A stretch of DNA of 64,000 nt from JBCBSZ01 sp039185015 (GTDB lineage: Bacteria; Actinomycetota; Acidimicrobiia; Acidimicrobiales; Poriferisodalaceae), in NCBI GenBank assembly GCA_039185015.1, contig JBCDAU010000005.1, positions 62,001 to 126,000 on the forward strand, in the 5' to 3' direction. Positions within the stretch are counted from its first letter, which is position 1. Every line of letters starts with the position of its first letter. The translations under genes and the position numbers were made by a program. This document shows positions 40,533 to 48,746 of this stretch, in pieces. The notes under the pieces are model-generated. The model saw only the letters and a program-made list of their open reading frames with translations, made no database searches and was not told the DNA's origin.

Positions 40533-41336
40533 TCAGCGGCCTTCGAAGTTGGGCGCTCGCTTCTCCATGTAGGACCGTGCGCCCTCGCGGAAGTCGTGGG
40601 TCTGCAGCAGGGGGAGCAGCCCGAGGAACTGGCGCTGCACGTGGTCCTCGAAGGGCTCGGTCACGCCGTGGCGCATCATCCGCTTGGTCGCGCGGACGGC
40701 GAGCGGCGCGTTGGCGGCGATCTCGTGGCCCAGCTCGAGCGCGGCGTCGAGCACCTTGTCGGCGTCGACGATCCGGTTGATCAGACCCAGCTCCTCGGCC
40801 TCGTCGGCGGGCACCGTCCGGCCGGTGAAGAGGATCTCGGACGCCTTCGACCAGCCGACCAGCCGAGGGAGCAGCCAGGTCCCACCGCTCTCGGGCAGGA
40901 TGCCTCGTTTCGCGAAGACCGCGGCGAGCTTCACCCCGGGATGCGCGATCCGGATGTCGCAGCCCAGCGTGATGTCCAGGCCGTACCCAGCGGTCCCGCC
41001 GTTGAGCGCGCAGATGGTCGGGGTGTCGAGCTTGTGGAGCACGATCGGCGGAGCGTCGCGGAGGTCGAACTCCCCCGGGAGCGGCGCCGCGTCCTTCGGC
41101 CGGTCGAGCATCCCCTCACCCTTCGCCGTGCTGGCGAGGTCGAGGCCGGCGCAGAACACCGACCCGGCGCCGGTGAGGATGATCGCTCGGACCTCACGAT
41201 CCCGTTCGGCCTGGAGCAGCAGCTCGGACAGGCCGGCCAGCATCTCGGGCGAGATCGCGTTGCGCCGCTCGGGCGCGTCGAGCGTGATGACGGCGACGTG
41301 GCCGTCGACCTCGTAGCGGATGTCGTCGGTCGGCAC
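40533..41336 (-). CDS. Enoyl-CoA hydratase/isomerase (crotonase family, second copy)
   Basis: A 267-aa crotonase: FCAGLDLA near 61-68, second oxyanion region TAGYGLDITLGCDIR near 114-128, and GILPESGGTWLLPRLVG near 143-159, where the Glu in PESGG is at or near the catalytic position. The segment GGTWLLPR is seen in many actinobacterial lipid-degrading crotonases. GTG start with AAGGAG upstream; 10 nt after the SDR stop on the same strand, so SDR and crotonase form an operon, possibly catalysing consecutive beta-oxidation-like steps (inference). Confidence 0.9.
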   Translation of the reverse strand: MPTDDIRYEVDGHVAVITLDAPERRNAISPEMLAGLSELLLQAERDREVRAIILTGAGSVFCAGLDLASTAKGEGMLDRPKDAAPLPGEFDLRDAPPIVLHKLDTPTICALNGGTAGYGLDITLGCDIRIAHPGVKLAAVFAKRGILPESGGTWLLPRLVGWSKASEILFTGRTVPADEAEELGLINRIVDADKVLDAALELGHEIAANAPLAVRATKRMMRHGVTEPFEDHVQRQFLGLLPLLQTHDFREGARSYMEKRAPNFEGR

Positions 41337-41346
41337 GCGGGCTCCT

Positions 41347-42120
41347 TCAGTTCTGGGCGGTCATGCCGCCGTCGACAGGGATGATCGCCCCGGTCACGTA
41401 GGACGAAGCGGGCAGCGAGAGGTTGAGGACCATCTGGGCGATCTCGTCGGGCCGCCCGTAGCGGCCGAGCGGTACCTTCCGCCGTGCGAACCGCTCCTTG
41501 GCCTCGTCCGGGATGCCTGCGGTCATCCCGGTGGCGATCGGGCCGGGACAGATGGCGTTGGCGGTGATGCCCCGGCGTCCGAGATCCACGGCCATCGACT
41601 TCGTGAGCCCGACGACGCCGTGCTTCGCGGCGACGTACGCCGCGAGCGCGGGCTGGGCACCGAGGCCCTCGACCGATGCGATGTTGACGATCCGGCCGGC
41701 GTCGGAGCGCTCGAGCGCCGGGAGCGCGGCGCGGACGACCGTCGTGTGGGCCGTCAGGTTCACCGCCAGTGTGCGCTCCCAGACCCCGTCGAAGTCGTCC
41801 TCGCTGTCGATGGCGCCCAACTGGGAGATGCCGGCGTTGTTGACGACGATGTCGAGCCGACCGAGCTGACCGATGAGCGCGTCGACCGTCTCGGCGACCG
41901 CTCCGGCGTCGGACACGTCGAGGGCTCGCCCCACCGCCGTCCCCCCGGCCGCCTCCACGCCGGCGACGACCTGTGCGACGGCATCGCCCGACAGGTCGAC
42001 GGCCGCCACCGTGGCCCCCTCGGTCGCGAAGAGCTCAGCGGTCGCCCGTCCGATCCCGCTCGCGGCGCCCGTCACCAGCACGGCGCGACCGTCGACGGAC
42101 CGGTCTCCCCCTGAGGCCAT
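41347..42120 (-). CDS. Short-chain dehydrogenase/reductase
   Basis: A 257-aa classical SDR. Cofactor motif TGAASGIG near 17-24, NNAG near 92-95, catalytic Ser in NIASVEG near 147, and YVAAK (Tyr and Lys) near 161-165. D41 after the second strand (AVDLSG) suggests NAD preference. A TAGCTT -10 box 6 nt before the ATG, overlapping the upstream gene's stop, suggests its own leaderless transcript. Substrate likely a hydroxyacyl or ketoacyl compound, given the crotonase that follows. Confidence 0.9.
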   Translation of the reverse strand: MASGGDRSVDGRAVLVTGAASGIGRATAELFATEGATVAAVDLSGDAVAQVVAGVEAAGGTAVGRALDVSDAGAVAETVDALIGQLGRLDIVVNNAGISQLGAIDSEDDFDGVWERTLAVNLTAHTTVVRAALPALERSDAGRIVNIASVEGLGAQPALAAYVAAKHGVVGLTKSMAVDLGRRGITANAICPGPIATGMTAGIPDEAKERFARRKVPLGRYGRPDEIAQMVLNLSLPASSYVTGAIIPVDGGMTAQN

Positions 42121-42126
42121 GGCCGG

Positions 42127-42132
42127 AAGCTA
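42127..42132 (-). promoter_or_regulatory. Leaderless-type -10 box TAGCTT (minus strand)
   Basis: TAGCTT on the minus strand, 6 nt before the ATG at 42120. It contains the TAG stop codon of the permease gene. Confidence 0.5.
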
Positions 42133-43335
42133 ACCGGTGGCCGGTCTCCGACGCGAACGGAGGCGGCTGAGCAGCGTGGTGCGCGTCGGGCGTGCGTGGG
42201 TGAGGCGCGACTCCACGACCTCGTGGCGGTTCAGATACGTCGAGATAAACGCCTGCAGCGTCGCACCCGCCGGCAGCGCCAGGAGGGCGCCGGTCGCTCC
42301 GAGGAGGGCGGCGCCGGCGAGCACCATGCCGAAGGCGACCGCCGGATGCATGTCGAGGTGCTGCGCCGTGATCCGCGGCTGGAGTAGGTAGTTCTCGAGC
42401 TGCTGGTAGACGACGATGAAGATCAGCACCCAGATGGGTGACGCGTCGTCGTCGAGCACCGCGATCAGCACCGGGAGCACGCCGGCGATGTAGGTCCCCA
42501 CCGTCGGGATGAACTGGCTGAAGACGCCGACCCAGAGCGCGAGCGGCAGCGGGAACGGCATGCCGATCACCGCGAACGCGATCCAGTGCGACAGGAAGGC
42601 GATCACCGCGAGGAGCGCGCGGGAGTAGATGTAGCCGCCGGTCTTGTCGATCGCGAGGTTCCACGCCCGGAGCACCTCGCGTTGGCGTCGCTCGGGCAGG
42701 ACCGAGCAGACCGCTCGCCGGAGGCGAGGTCCGTCGGCGATCAGGTAGAAGGTGAAGAGCAGCACGGCGAGGAACTGGAACACCGCCGTCAGCAGCTGGC
42801 GGCCGACCTCGACGAGGTCGTCGGCGAGGCCGGTCGCGAGGTCGGCGGCCGCCCCGCCCTCCTGGAACTCTTGGACGAGCTCGTCGGCGTCGATCTCCAC
42901 GTCGAAGTTCCGTTCGGCCCAGAGCTCGGCGTCCTCGATGTAGCCCGGCGCGCGATCGACGAGCGTGTTGGCCTGGTCGACGACGAGCGACCCCACGGCG
43001 AGGACGAAGCCGGCCGCGACGACGGCGACGCCGACGAACACCATCCCGGTGCCGACGCCGCGCCGGATCCCGTGCCGCTCCAACCAGTTCACGGCCGGCT
43101 CGAGGGCGAACGACAGGAACAGCGAGATCAGCAGGAGCGAGAGCAGCCCACGCAGCCGGAGGAAGATCCAGTACGAGATCGCCAGTGCCGTGACGCCGAG
43201 CAGGAACACGACGACGGCGCGAGGGATCCACGGCGGCATCGAAGCTCCGCCGTCGCCGCCCGGAACTCCGGCGTCTTCGCCGGTGTCGTGGGCGTCTGCG
43301 CTCGGCTCGGCCGCAGCCTCCCGGTCGTCGTCCAC
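42130..43335 (-). CDS. AI-2E-type transporter/permease
   Basis: A 401-aa polytopic membrane protein of the AI-2E (PerM/TqsA-like) family: paired N-terminal helices (about 37-80), a soluble segment with RNFDVEIDADELV near 143-155, then the C-terminal helices with the conserved FSQFIPTVGTYIAGVLPV (about 285-302) and ENYLLQPRI (about 332-340), both strong family hallmarks. Members export small solutes or Na+; substrate unknown. The acidic N-terminal 30 residues are extra. GTG start at 43335. Confidence 0.9.
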   Translation of the reverse strand: MDDDREAAAEPSADAHDTGEDAGVPGGDGGASMPPWIPRAVVVFLLGVTALAISYWIFLRLRGLLSLLLISLFLSFALEPAVNWLERHGIRRGVGTGMVFVGVAVVAAGFVLAVGSLVVDQANTLVDRAPGYIEDAELWAERNFDVEIDADELVQEFQEGGAAADLATGLADDLVEVGRQLLTAVFQFLAVLLFTFYLIADGPRLRRAVCSVLPERRQREVLRAWNLAIDKTGGYIYSRALLAVIAFLSHWIAFAVIGMPFPLPLALWVGVFSQFIPTVGTYIAGVLPVLIAVLDDDASPIWVLIFIVVYQQLENYLLQPRITAQHLDMHPAVAFGMVLAGAALLGATGALLALPAGATLQAFISTYLNRHEVVESRLTHARPTRTTLLSRLRSRRRPATG

Positions 43336-43458
43336 GCTCGGAGTATGGCAGCAGGAGGCGTTCGGGATCGGGCGACCGTGCGGTCGAGGACCGTCGTACC
43401 GCTTCAGCGCCCGTCACCCCTGCCGACCCGATCCACGAGGCAATCGAGGAGACCTGCG

Positions 43459-43971
43459 ATGCAGTACGACGGCCCCCCTGTCGAGATCCTGGTGATCAAC
43501 GGCTTCGACGACGCCCACCGGATCACCGAGGAGCGAATGCGCCTCCGCCGGCTCGGCAACACCGTCGCGATCGTCGAGGGTGTGGACGCGGGGCTCGAGG
43601 CCATCCTCACCGCCCGGGATGCCGGTCGACTGCCCGGCCTGGTGATGGTCGACGTCGACACCGAGGACAGCGAGCGGTTCCTCGACTCCATCCGCCGGGC
43701 GTCGGACCTCGCCGACCTGCCGATCGTGGTCCTCGGCGACGGTGCCGTGCGGGCGGACCTCCGTCCCGGCAGCACCACGATCCACGTGCCGCGGCCCGCG
43801 GGCTTCGCCGACATCATGGCCGGCATCGCGACCCTGCGCTCGTTCCACTTCGACGTGGAGATGCGTGAGGAGCCGATGCGCTACGAGGCCTGGATGTGGC
43901 TCCGCCACCCCCGCGTGGCCGACCTCACGGACGCGACCGCCGACGCGGCGGACCGCTCGATCACGGCCTAG
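43459..43971 (+). CDS. Receiver-like (CheY-fold) protein, incomplete phosphoacceptor site
   Basis: A 170-aa protein. The first 125 residues follow the response-regulator pattern: VEILVINGFDDAHR, then LVMVDVDTEDSERFLDSIRR with an Asp at the strand-3 end (near 59), and LADLPIVVLGDG. The acidic pair at strand 1 and the conserved Lys of strand 5 are not clear, so phosphorylation is doubtful. A 45-residue tail ends with a Trp-rich AWMWLRHP. No kinase gene is beside it. A GAGGAGA ribosome site precedes the ATG. Confidence 0.6.
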   Translation: MQYDGPPVEILVINGFDDAHRITEERMRLRRLGNTVAIVEGVDAGLEAILTARDAGRLPGLVMVDVDTEDSERFLDSIRRASDLADLPIVVLGDGAVRADLRPGSTTIHVPRPAGFADIMAGIATLRSFHFDVEMREEPMRYEAWMWLRHPRVADLTDATADAADRSITA

Positions 43972-43977
43972 ACCGCG

Positions 43978-44949
43978 GTGCAGGGTGGGGCCCGGCGGGG
44001 ACGAGCGCGTCCACCCACCCATCCGACGCATCGCCGCGGCGCCGGGCGTGCACCGGCCCACCCGACCCACCGTCGTCGCCCTGCGCCACCACCGCGGCCC
44101 CGTCGGCCACCCCGGTTCCAAGGACCCACGACCCAGTGGGCGACGGTCATCGCGATCGCGCTCGTGATCGCCGGCGCCGCGGCCTTCACCCAGCTCCGGC
44201 CGACCGCTGGCACCAGCGTGGAGACCTCGGACGGTCGCACGCTGAGCGTCGGGGTCGAGACGCAAAACGAGATGACGGCGCCCTCGACGACCGCCCCGGC
44301 ACCGGAGGCGCCGACCCCGGTCGACACCGCAGCTCCCACGGCAACCGCAGCTCCGATGGATACCGCTCCGACGACGACCGCTCCACCCACCACGGCGGCG
44401 GTGACCACCACCACGCCGCAGACGACGGCCGCTCCGACGACCACGCTGCCGCCGAGGGAGGTCGACCCGATCGAACGGGTCATCGTGACGATCCACGGTG
44501 ACGAGCGGGTCGTGGACGCCGAGCGGGAGCTCCGCCTGGCGCTCGCTCCTGCTGCGGTCGAGATCGACGGCGAGACCGGTCGGGGCCTCCTCGCATCTGC
44601 ACCGGCGATCGCCGCGCAGGCCCGCAGTGGACTCGTCGACGTGGTCGTCCTGGCGATCGGCGCCCACGACGGCGACAACCCGGAGGGCTACGAGTCGCTG
44701 GTCGGTGGGACGCTCGACGCCCTCGATCAGGTCGGCTGCGTCGTGTGGGTGACCGCTGAGGAGGTCGACGTCGGACTGGCCGGTGTCAACGAGGCGATCC
44801 GCCGGCAGGCCGAGCGCTTCGAGCACGTCGTCGTCGCTGACTGGGCCGAGGTCGCCGCTCAGGAGGACGCATCGGCGCTCGTCGCACAGCGACGCGAGCG
44901 GTTCGGCCTGCTGATCGGCGGCGCCGTCCGCCAGTGCATCCTCGGCTGA
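43978..44949 (+). CDS. Membrane-anchored protein with Thr/Pro/Ala-rich linker and SGNH-like domain
   Basis: A 323-aa protein: an Arg/Pro/His-rich cytoplasmic N-terminus of about 50 residues, one membrane helix (about 55-71), a linker of about 60 residues dominated by Thr, Ala and Pro, then a C-terminal alpha/beta domain. The domain pattern (VIVTIHGDERV, VDVVVLAIGAHDGDNPEGY, VGCVVWVTAEEV) resembles the C-terminal SGNH domain of acyltransferase-3 proteins. The block-I GDS Ser is not found (GDER instead), so catalysis is doubtful. The start is uncertain; GTG 43978 gives a very basic N-terminus, and later starts are possible. Confidence 0.6.
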   Translation: MQGGARRGRARPPTHPTHRRGAGRAPAHPTHRRRPAPPPRPRRPPRFQGPTTQWATVIAIALVIAGAAAFTQLRPTAGTSVETSDGRTLSVGVETQNEMTAPSTTAPAPEAPTPVDTAAPTATAAPMDTAPTTTAPPTTAAVTTTTPQTTAAPTTTLPPREVDPIERVIVTIHGDERVVDAERELRLALAPAAVEIDGETGRGLLASAPAIAAQARSGLVDVVVLAIGAHDGDNPEGYESLVGGTLDALDQVGCVVWVTAEEVDVGLAGVNEAIRRQAERFEHVVVADWAEVAAQEDASALVAQRRERFGLLIGGAVRQCILG

Positions 44950-44979
44950 CGCTCGCGTCCGGTGGGCGGCGGGCGCCGC

Positions 44980-45789
44980 TCAGGACGGGTCGGCGTACAC
45001 CGCGTCTCGCCGCTCGAAGTAGGCCGTGACGGCCTCGACCTGGTTGGGCGACCCGATCAGCGCACGCTGGATGCGGGCCTCCTCGGCGAAACCCTCGGCC
45101 AGGGTCACACGCCCGGCCAGGTCGAGCAGACGCTTCGTGCCGCGGATGGCGTGCGGGTTCTTGCCGGCGATGTCGCGGGCCATGGCCAGAGCGGTCGCGC
45201 GCGGATCGTCGGCCAGCTTCGTGGCGAGCCCGAGCGCCACCGCTTCCGTGCCCTCGACCATGCGTCCCGTGAGCGCGAGCTCCTTCGCGACGTCCAGCCC
45301 GACGAGCTGCGGCAGGATCTGCGTGCCGGTCATGTCGGGGACCAGACCCCAGCGGATCTCGAGGACCGACAGCTTCGCGTCCGGGGCGACGATCCGGAGA
45401 TCCGCACCGAGCGCGAGCTGGAGGCCGCCTCCCAGCGCGACGCCATGGACCGCGGCGATGACGGGCACCTCGAGGCTGCTCCAGGCGTAGACCGGCTCCT
45501 GCCCGCTGCTCGTGATGCGGCCCTCGGGGATCTCCAGCACCGGCTCCCGCGGTCCGGAGTCGTCCGAGTCGGCCATCCCGCGGAAGCTGTCGAAGTCCAG
45601 ACCGGCGCAGAACGCCCGGCCCTCGCCCGACAGGACGACGACGCGCACGTCGGACCGCTCCCGGATGCGATCGGCGGCCTCGGACAGGGCATGGAACATC
45701 GCCGAGTCCAGCGCGTTCATCTTGTCGGCACGGTTGAGGCGCACGTCGGCGACCCCGTCCTCCACCTCGACCACGACGCGATCAGACAT
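44980..45789 (-). CDS. Enoyl-CoA hydratase/isomerase (crotonase family, third copy)
   Basis: A 269-aa crotonase. FCAGLDFDSF near 61-70, GGGLQLALGADLRI near 119-132, and WGLVPDMTGTQILPQLVG near 146-163, where the usual catalytic Glu region reads PDMTG. Actinobacterial members with this segment are annotated as crotonase/enoyl-CoA hydratase without proven activity. ATG 45789 is preceded on the minus strand by GGGGGAGAGC. It is convergent with the SGNH-like gene and divergent from the J-domain gene. Confidence 0.88.
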   Translation of the reverse strand: MSDRVVVEVEDGVADVRLNRADKMNALDSAMFHALSEAADRIRERSDVRVVVLSGEGRAFCAGLDFDSFRGMADSDDSGPREPVLEIPEGRITSSGQEPVYAWSSLEVPVIAAVHGVALGGGLQLALGADLRIVAPDAKLSVLEIRWGLVPDMTGTQILPQLVGLDVAKELALTGRMVEGTEAVALGLATKLADDPRATALAMARDIAGKNPHAIRGTKRLLDLAGRVTLAEGFAEEARIQRALIGSPNQVEAVTAYFERRDAVYADPS

Positions 45790-45959
45790 CAGCTCTCCCC
45801 CTCGTCCGGCGTTTCGCCGTGGCCATCCTCGCACCTGGGGTCCCGGCGCACCGAGTCGACGCCACCAGTCGGATGGGGGCACTTCATCCGGCCGCCGGGG
45901 CGCCGACAGGAGCCGTGAGCGGACGGAACCGCTCGATCGCACACACAAGGAAGTTCACG

Positions 45960-46553
45960 GTGAGCACGGATCGCTCCCGTCGTGCCGGCACGGACGACGC
46001 CGACCTCGACGCCCACGCGCTGTTGGGCACCACCCCCGCCACGAACGAGCGCGACCTGCGTCGCGCCTACCGTCAGGCCCTCCTGCGGGCGCATCCCGAC
46101 CAGGGTGGCGACCGCGCCGACCTCGAAGCCGTCCAGGCTGCGTTCGCCCGCCTGACCGGCCGAGTCGGCGCCCGCCCCGTCTCGACGCCGTCGCCGGAGT
46201 CAGCTCGGGCGACAGCCGCTCACCACGACCTCATCGACGGTGCGATCGCGACGGCCCCGATCCCGAAGCACCTCGTCGACCTCGACATCGACATCGACGT
46301 CGACCTTGCCGATCCGGTCGGCGGTACGACCGCGGACGAGGAGCGACGTGGCGCCCGACCGACCGCGACCCGCGGTGCCACGGTCGCCTACCAGACGGTC
46401 GCCTCGCTCGACCGCCCGGTCGCAGCGCCAGCAGCGGAGCGGACTCGCCCGGTCCGGCGCCACGCAGCCGCTGACCGGTTCGCCGCCGTGCTCGACCGGG
46501 AGCTGGTGCGCCGCTCTGGTCGCAGGGTCCGTCTCGTCGGGCAGCCCGCATGA
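45960..46553 (+). CDS. J-domain protein
   Basis: A 197-aa protein. The N-terminal J-domain spans about residues 16-62: DLDAHALLGTTPATNERDLR, then the diagnostic HPD at 45-47 followed by QGG and a final helix. The remaining 130 residues have low complexity (Asp/Ile repeats near 103-110, then Ala/Arg-rich) and end in a helix FAAVLDRELVRRSGR. No zinc-finger or CTD, so a specialised co-chaperone for DnaK rather than canonical DnaJ. GTG 45960 has an AAGGAAG ribosome site. Two tiny genes follow immediately. Confidence 0.75.
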   Translation: MSTDRSRRAGTDDADLDAHALLGTTPATNERDLRRAYRQALLRAHPDQGGDRADLEAVQAAFARLTGRVGARPVSTPSPESARATAAHHDLIDGAIATAPIPKHLVDLDIDIDVDLADPVGGTTADEERRGARPTATRGATVAYQTVASLDRPVAAPAAERTRPVRRHAAADRFAAVLDRELVRRSGRRVRLVGQPA

Positions 46554-46581
46554 TCGCCGACACGACCGCGAGGAGCTGACG

Positions 46582-46683
46582 ATGAGGGTCCCCACCGCAC
46601 GTCCCCGACACCGTCTCAACGAACAGCTCGCCCGCCGCGCTGCGTCCGAGGACGCGCCGGTGAAGGTCCGGTCCGCTCGATGA
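46582..46683 (+). CDS. 33-residue basic microprotein 1
   Basis: Small open frame directly after the J-domain gene, with a GAGGAG ribosome site 7 nt before its ATG. It has the motif HRLNEQLARR near 10-19, highly basic overall. Its stop overlaps the next start (ATGA). The motif recurs in the next frame and, more loosely, in the C-terminal helix of the J-domain protein. Function unknown; translation is supported by the ribosome site and coupling. Confidence 0.45.
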   Translation: MRVPTARPRHRLNEQLARRAASEDAPVKVRSAR

Positions 46684-46814
46684 GGATCACGCGAGCCCAG
46701 CGCCTGCGCCGTCTCAATGAGGAGCTGGCCCGGCGCGGGCGGCACCAGGTCGCGCACCCCGACGAGGTCGACGACGCCGACGCGATCATCGGCCCCGAGG
46801 ACGACGCCGCCTGA
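46680..46814 (+). CDS. 44-residue microprotein 2
   Basis: Starts within the stop of microprotein 1 (ATGA). The N-terminal half is basic with RLRRLNEELARRGR (about 8-21), nearly the same motif as microprotein 1; the C-terminal half is acidic (DEVDDADAIIGPEDD). The basic-acidic layout suggests a small helical adaptor. No family recognised. Confidence 0.45.
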   Translation: MRITRAQRLRRLNEELARRGRHQVAHPDEVDDADAIIGPEDDAA

Positions 46815-46841
46815 CCCGCATCGGCCCGTGCCGGCAGTGGC

Positions 46842-47324
46842 TCAGCGGGGCGCGGCCCCTCGACTCGTGCGCGGCGAGACGCAGCCGGCGACGGAGGCGC
46901 ACCCGCCGATGATCGTGAGCACCAGGCCACTCCCGACCGCTCCGCTGGAGACGTCGGGGTCCTGATCGAGGCCCTCGAGCACGGTTCTGACCTCGGTGAC
47001 GTCGAGCGCCCCGATCACGACGGCACCGGCGGCCAGCGACGCAGCGATCAGCCGACGCGACGACGATGCGATCACGCGCTGACGCACGGGCGTCACGACG
47101 ACGACGGCGAGCACGATCGCGATCACGAGCACGATCGGGCCGTTCTCGGTGTCGATGCCACGAACCGAGACCTCGTCGCCGGAGGCCGTCGTGACGGTCG
47201 CCCACGGGAGTGCCGTGCCGAGCGCGATGAGCATCGCGCCGATGACGGCGACGGCGGCGCTGGCCGGCACCCGACGCGACGGTCGCGGCGCGGGTGGCGC
47301 GGCTGCAGGCCTGACGTCGTCCAT
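46842..47324 (-). CDS. Hypothetical small membrane protein, four helices
   Basis: A 160-aa protein with a Pro/Ala/Arg-rich N-terminus, a membrane segment at about 20-42 ending LPWATVT, two more at about 64-80 and 92-110, and one at about 131-150 with GGCASVAGC. No family recognised. ATG at 47324 with TACCGT 8 nt upstream (leaderless type). Converges with the microprotein genes. Confidence 0.6.
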   Translation of the reverse strand: MDDVRPAAAPPAPRPSRRVPASAAVAVIGAMLIALGTALPWATVTTASGDEVSVRGIDTENGPIVLVIAIVLAVVVVTPVRQRVIASSSRRLIAASLAAGAVVIGALDVTEVRTVLEGLDQDPDVSSGAVGSGLVLTIIGGCASVAGCVSPRTSRGAAPR

Positions 47325-47332
47325 CGCTCACG

Positions 47333-47338
47333 ACGGTA
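47333..47338 (-). promoter_or_regulatory. Leaderless-type -10 box TACCGT (minus strand)
   Basis: TACCGT on the minus strand, 8 nt before the ATG at 47324. Confidence 0.5.
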
Positions 47339-47396
47339 CGGCCGATCGGCGCAGAGCGTCAGATCTTGACCACTCTGCGTGATAGGCAGGCTGCGA

Positions 47397-47576
47397 TCAG
47401 GTGAGGTCGGTCACGGTGCAGTCGGAGGCGTGCTTGCGCACCGATTCGACGCCCTTCATCGCGTTGGCCTTCGACTCGTACGCCTCGCCCGTCGCGATGA
47501 TCTGTCCGTTGCTCGCCTTGAGCCGGAAGCGGAACTTGCCCGCCTTGTCCTTGTAGACCTCGAACTTGCCTGCCAC
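47397..47576 (-). CDS. DUF1508 (YegP-like) small protein
   Basis: A 59-aa single-domain protein. FEVYKDKAGKFRFRLKASNG, then IIATGEAY and AMKGVESVRKHA, is the complete DUF1508 fold (YegP carries two such copies). The family is small, soluble and of unknown function. GTG 47576 is preceded on the minus strand by AGGAGGA, which fixes the start over a longer frame. Confidence 0.85.
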   Translation of the reverse strand: MAGKFEVYKDKAGKFRFRLKASNGQIIATGEAYESKANAMKGVESVRKHASDCTVTDLT

Positions 47577-47642
47577 GGCGTTCGTCCTCCTGGCTGCGTC
47601 GTCGCACCGTAGCAACGGCGCGCCACCGCCGCTGGGGCGGCG

Positions 47643-48632
47643 TCAGCCGATCTGGTTGAGGTCGATGCCGCAGCTCGTGAAGGCCTGCAGCAGCTCGCCG
47701 AGCGCCGACGAGTCCGGCTCGGAGCCGCTGAGGATGAGATCGAGCGTCTCGTCGCTGAGTCCGTCGAAGAGGCAGACGATCTGATCGAGATCGAGATCAC
47801 CGAACCCGGCTCCGCCAGGAAGGAAGGCCTCCGGAGCGACCTCGCACGTGGAGATCGCGCTCAGGACGTCGCGCAACTGCGTCGCGGTCGGAAGCGCATC
47901 GCCGTCGAGGGCCACGATGGTGTCGTCATCGAGCTCGTCGAAGATGCAGACGAGCTGATCGGCCTCGACTCCCTCGAGGCCCTCGAGTCCCCCCGCTGCG
48001 TCCAACGCCGCATCGAGCGGCACGTCACAGCCCTCGAGGCCGGCGAGGAGCTCTCGGACCTGGAGGATGTCGGGCTCCTCGTCGTTGGCGAGGTCCTCGA
48101 GGGTCTCGTCGCTCAACCGCCCGAACAGGCAGTTGAAGTCGGAGGTCGTGACCCCCTCGAGTCCGGCCAGCGGGCCGAGGTCCACGCCACAGGCATCGCT
48201 GGCCGCGACCAGATCGCGCATCGCCTCGGCGGTGGGCGGCAGGTCGGCGATCAGCAAGGCGAGCGTGTCCGGCGAGAGCGACGACGCCAGGCAGGCGGAC
48301 TGGTCGGCGTCGGCGCCCTCGAGCCCGACGCCCGAGTCGCTGTCGTCGGCGGTCACGTTGTCGAAGAGCGAGCCGAGCCCATCCCCTCCGCTCTTGGACG
48401 GCGACTCGCCGGCATCCGACGCGCCGTCCTCTGCCGCTGGGGCCTGCGTGGTGGCCGGGGCAGCTGTCGTCGTCGGGGCCTCGGTCGGCTCGGGAGCCAC
48501 CGTCGTCTCCGGAGCCGCCGTGGTGACCGGCACCGTGCTCGGCGCGACCTCTGCGTCGCCGTCATCGTCGCCCGAGCCGCCACACGCGGCGACGAGCAGG
48601 AGGAGTCCGAGCAGGCCCAGGAGACGTCGCAT
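47643..48632 (-). CDS. Lipoprotein with four Cys-containing helical repeats
   Basis: A 329-aa lipoprotein. Lipobox LLVAAC with C17, a Thr/Ala/Pro/Glu linker to about 95, then four repeats of about 55-60 residues. Each opens with CL/CI followed by x-x-x-L-S-D-E-T-L and has a second Cys about 40 residues later (DACGVDL, GCDVPL, TCEVAP, SCGIDL). The even Cys number suggests one disulfide per repeat. Strongly acidic. I recognise no family. The start at 48632 places the lipobox correctly; a longer frame to 48680 would not. Confidence 0.7.
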   Translation of the reverse strand: MRRLLGLLGLLLLVAACGGSGDDDGDAEVAPSTVPVTTAAPETTVAPEPTEAPTTTAAPATTQAPAAEDGASDAGESPSKSGGDGLGSLFDNVTADDSDSGVGLEGADADQSACLASSLSPDTLALLIADLPPTAEAMRDLVAASDACGVDLGPLAGLEGVTTSDFNCLFGRLSDETLEDLANDEEPDILQVRELLAGLEGCDVPLDAALDAAGGLEGLEGVEADQLVCIFDELDDDTIVALDGDALPTATQLRDVLSAISTCEVAPEAFLPGGAGFGDLDLDQIVCLFDGLSDETLDLILSGSEPDSSALGELLQAFTSCGIDLNQIG

Positions 48633-48746
48633 GCTGAAACGATGGCAGGCTGGAGCGGCGAGCTGGGCGATCTCGACCACGGACGGTCGCTGGAACAGCT
48701 CAGCCCGGCCGGCGGTTGTGACGATGGGAGCCCCGAGGGGAGTCGC

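Noticed and set aside
46550..46579. Nine-codon frame MIADTTARS after the J-domain gene
   Set aside because: Overlaps the J-domain stop but has no ribosome site or motif; the next frame with a good site starts at 46582.
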